Shown: piece by piece, positions 5,827-6,842 of the stretch
Layout of the letters: the number at the start of each line of letters is the position of its first letter
Position numbering within the stretch: position 1 is the stretch's first letter
Assembly (NCBI GenBank): GCA_020853075.1
Contig: JADYZS010000429.1
Coordinates: 1-6,842 of the forward strand
Length of the DNA stretch: 6,842 bases
Origin: Anaerolineae bacterium
GTDB taxonomy: Bacteria > Chloroflexota > Anaerolineae > JADYZS01
Reading direction: 5' to 3'
The notes under the pieces: model-generated
The model's input: only the letters and a program-made list of their open reading frames with translations
Databases searched by the model: none
What the model was told of the DNA's origin: nothing
Translations under genes and position numbers: made by a program

Positions 5827-5848
5827 TCTATATTGTGGGAATTGTCAA
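5820..5848 (-). promoter_or_regulatory. Consensus sigma-70 promoter of the fur-domain-membrane protein operon
   Basis: On the - strand TTGACA (5843-5848) and TATAAT (5820-5825) are separated by exactly 17 nt. Both hexamers are perfect, and transcription should start near 5813, giving a leader of about 50 nt. A promoter this strong is usually held down by a repressor, which fits the operator-like sites on top of it. Confidence 0.85.
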
Positions 5849-5875
5849 GTCCATCTTTATGCCAGGAGCAAGCCC

Positions 5876-6842
5876 ATGACCAAGATCAAGATAGACCTGG
5901 AGCGCAGGATCGGCGCCATAGATCCGATGGTCTATGGCGGTTTCATTGAGCACCTCGGTCGCTGTATTTATGGCGGCATCTACGAGGAAGGCTCACCCTT
6001 GAGCGATGAACGAGGCTTCCGCCGTGACGTTATGGAAGCCCTGCGGGGCCTGCGGATGCCGGTGCTGCGCTGGCCCGGCGGCAACTTCGTCAGCGGTTAC
6101 CACTGGCTGGACGGCGTGGGGCCGGTGGATGAACGTCCGCGGCGCACGGAGCTGGCCTGGCACACGGAAGAGTCTAACCGCTTCGGCACCGACGAGTTCA
6201 TTGAGTACTGCCGTCGCCTCAACGTGGAACCCTACATCTGCGTCAATATGGGAAGCGGCACAATGGATGAAGCCCAGGCCTGGGTGGAGTATTGCAATGG
6301 TACGGGCAACACCTACTACGCCAATCTGCGTCGCCGGAACGGCCACGAGGAACCGTACAACGTCAAATACTGGGGGCTGGGGAACGAGTTGTATGGCTCG
6401 TGGCAGATCGGGGCCCTGAGCGCCGAGGACTACGTGAAGAAGGCCATAGAATTCGCCAAGGTCATGAAGTGGACCGACCCCAGCATCAAACTGATCGGTT
6501 GTGGTCAGAACGGCTGGCAAGAGTGGGATCGCGTGGCGCTGGAAGGGTTGGCGCGCCACGTGGACTACCACAGCATCCACATCTACACCGGTAGCCACGA
6601 TTACTACAGCAACGTCTTCGGGCCACACCAGGCTGAATACGCGCTGCGCGTCTGCCAGGCGATGATTGACCGCGTTCGCTACGAGCAGAAGATCGGCCAT
6701 CCCATCACCATTGCCTACGACGAGTGGGGTATCTGGATTCAGGCGACGGCTGCCGAATCAGGACTGCAAGAACGCTACCGGCTCTCCGACGCGCTGGCCT
6801 GTGCCACCTACTTCAACATCTTTATTCGCCAATGTCGCTCGG
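5876..6842 (+). CDS. GH51 alpha-L-arabinofuranosidase, 3' end outside window
   Basis: The first 322 codons of a frame that runs off the window; GH51 enzymes are usually about 500 residues. It releases terminal alpha-L-arabinofuranosyl units from arabinan or arabinoxylan fragments. Seen: the N-terminal E-H-L-G-R-C-I-Y-G-G-I-Y segment (25-36), L-R-W-P-G-G-N-F-V-S-G-Y-H-W, G-L-G-N-E (167-171) with acid/base E171, and Y-D-E-W-G-I-W with nucleophile E283. The 112-residue spacing between the two Glu residues agrees with known GH51 enzymes. No signal peptide is present, as is typical of intracellular GH51 hexamers. The ATG is preceded by AGGAG (5864-5868) at 7 nt. It diverges from the regulator operon with a 111-bp spacer, so its promoter must lie close to or overlap that of the metal operon. 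Long antisense frames across it are shadows. Confidence 0.93.
   Translation, partial: MTKIKIDLERRIGAIDPMVYGGFIEHLGRCIYGGIYEEGSPLSDERGFRRDVMEALRGLRMPVLRWPGGNFVSGYHWLDGVGPVDERPRRTELAWHTEESNRFGTDEFIEYCRRLNVEPYICVNMGSGTMDEAQAWVEYCNGTGNTYYANLRRRNGHEEPYNVKYWGLGNELYGSWQIGALSAEDYVKKAIEFAKVMKWTDPSIKLIGCGQNGWQEWDRVALEGLARHVDYHSIHIYTGSHDYYSNVFGPHQAEYALRVCQAMIDRVRYEQKIGHPITIAYDEWGIWIQATAAESGLQERYRLSDALACATYFNIFIRQCRS

Noticed and set aside
5993..6700. Long open frame on the - strand (235 codons)
   Set aside because: It is antisense to the GH51 coding frame, which has full family motifs and catalytic Glu residues; the composition is that of a GC-rich shadow frame.

Overview
This 6.8 kb window is GC-rich, densely packed bacterial DNA. 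It holds two sets of carbohydrate-degradation genes on the + strand, with a metal-regulation operon on the - strand between them. Glycosidases without visible export signals, a TTG start with a strong Shine-Dalgarno sequence, and an intergenic GTAGGGGCG-type perfect hairpin suggest an environmental bacterium, possibly Chloroflexota (Anaerolineae-like). That assignment is inference; there is no rRNA or other marker gene here.

Left block (+, 1-4087): a tight three-gene operon. It contains the 3' part of a DUF4185-type (beta-propeller-like) protein, a GH36 alpha-galactosidase-type enzyme, and a SelA-like PLP enzyme of the D-glucosaminate-6-phosphate ammonia-lyase type. Gaps are 13 and 27 nt and each downstream gene has its own Shine-Dalgarno sequence. 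The likely job is release of an alpha-linked galactose-like or aminosugar unit followed by catabolism of an amino- or acid-sugar. A perfect 18-bp inverted repeat (4099-4138) closes the block and separates it from the convergent operon.

Centre block (-, 5764 down to 4170): a three-gene operon that is the most unusual part of the window. The first gene is a full-length Fur/PerR-family regulator. Its stop overlaps (ATGA) the start of a 73-residue protein that is only the Fur C-terminal metal/dimerisation domain, made by tandem duplication. Thirty bases later comes a four-helix membrane protein with a clear internal two-fold repeat carrying intramembrane His, Asp and Glu, and a cytosolic HMA-like domain followed by a Cys cluster. 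A consensus sigma-70 promoter (TTGACA-N17-TATAAT) and two PerR-box-like sites precede the operon, pointing to autoregulation. I infer a peroxide- or metal-responsive metal-handling module that I do not recognise as described.

Right block (+, 5876 to the window end): the first 322 codons of a GH51 alpha-L-arabinofuranosidase, cut by the window edge. It diverges from the regulator operon across a 111-bp AT-rich spacer, so its promoter probably overlaps that of the metal operon. No tRNA, rRNA, CRISPR array, transposase gene or phage gene is visible. No gene-free stretch exceeds about 110 bases.
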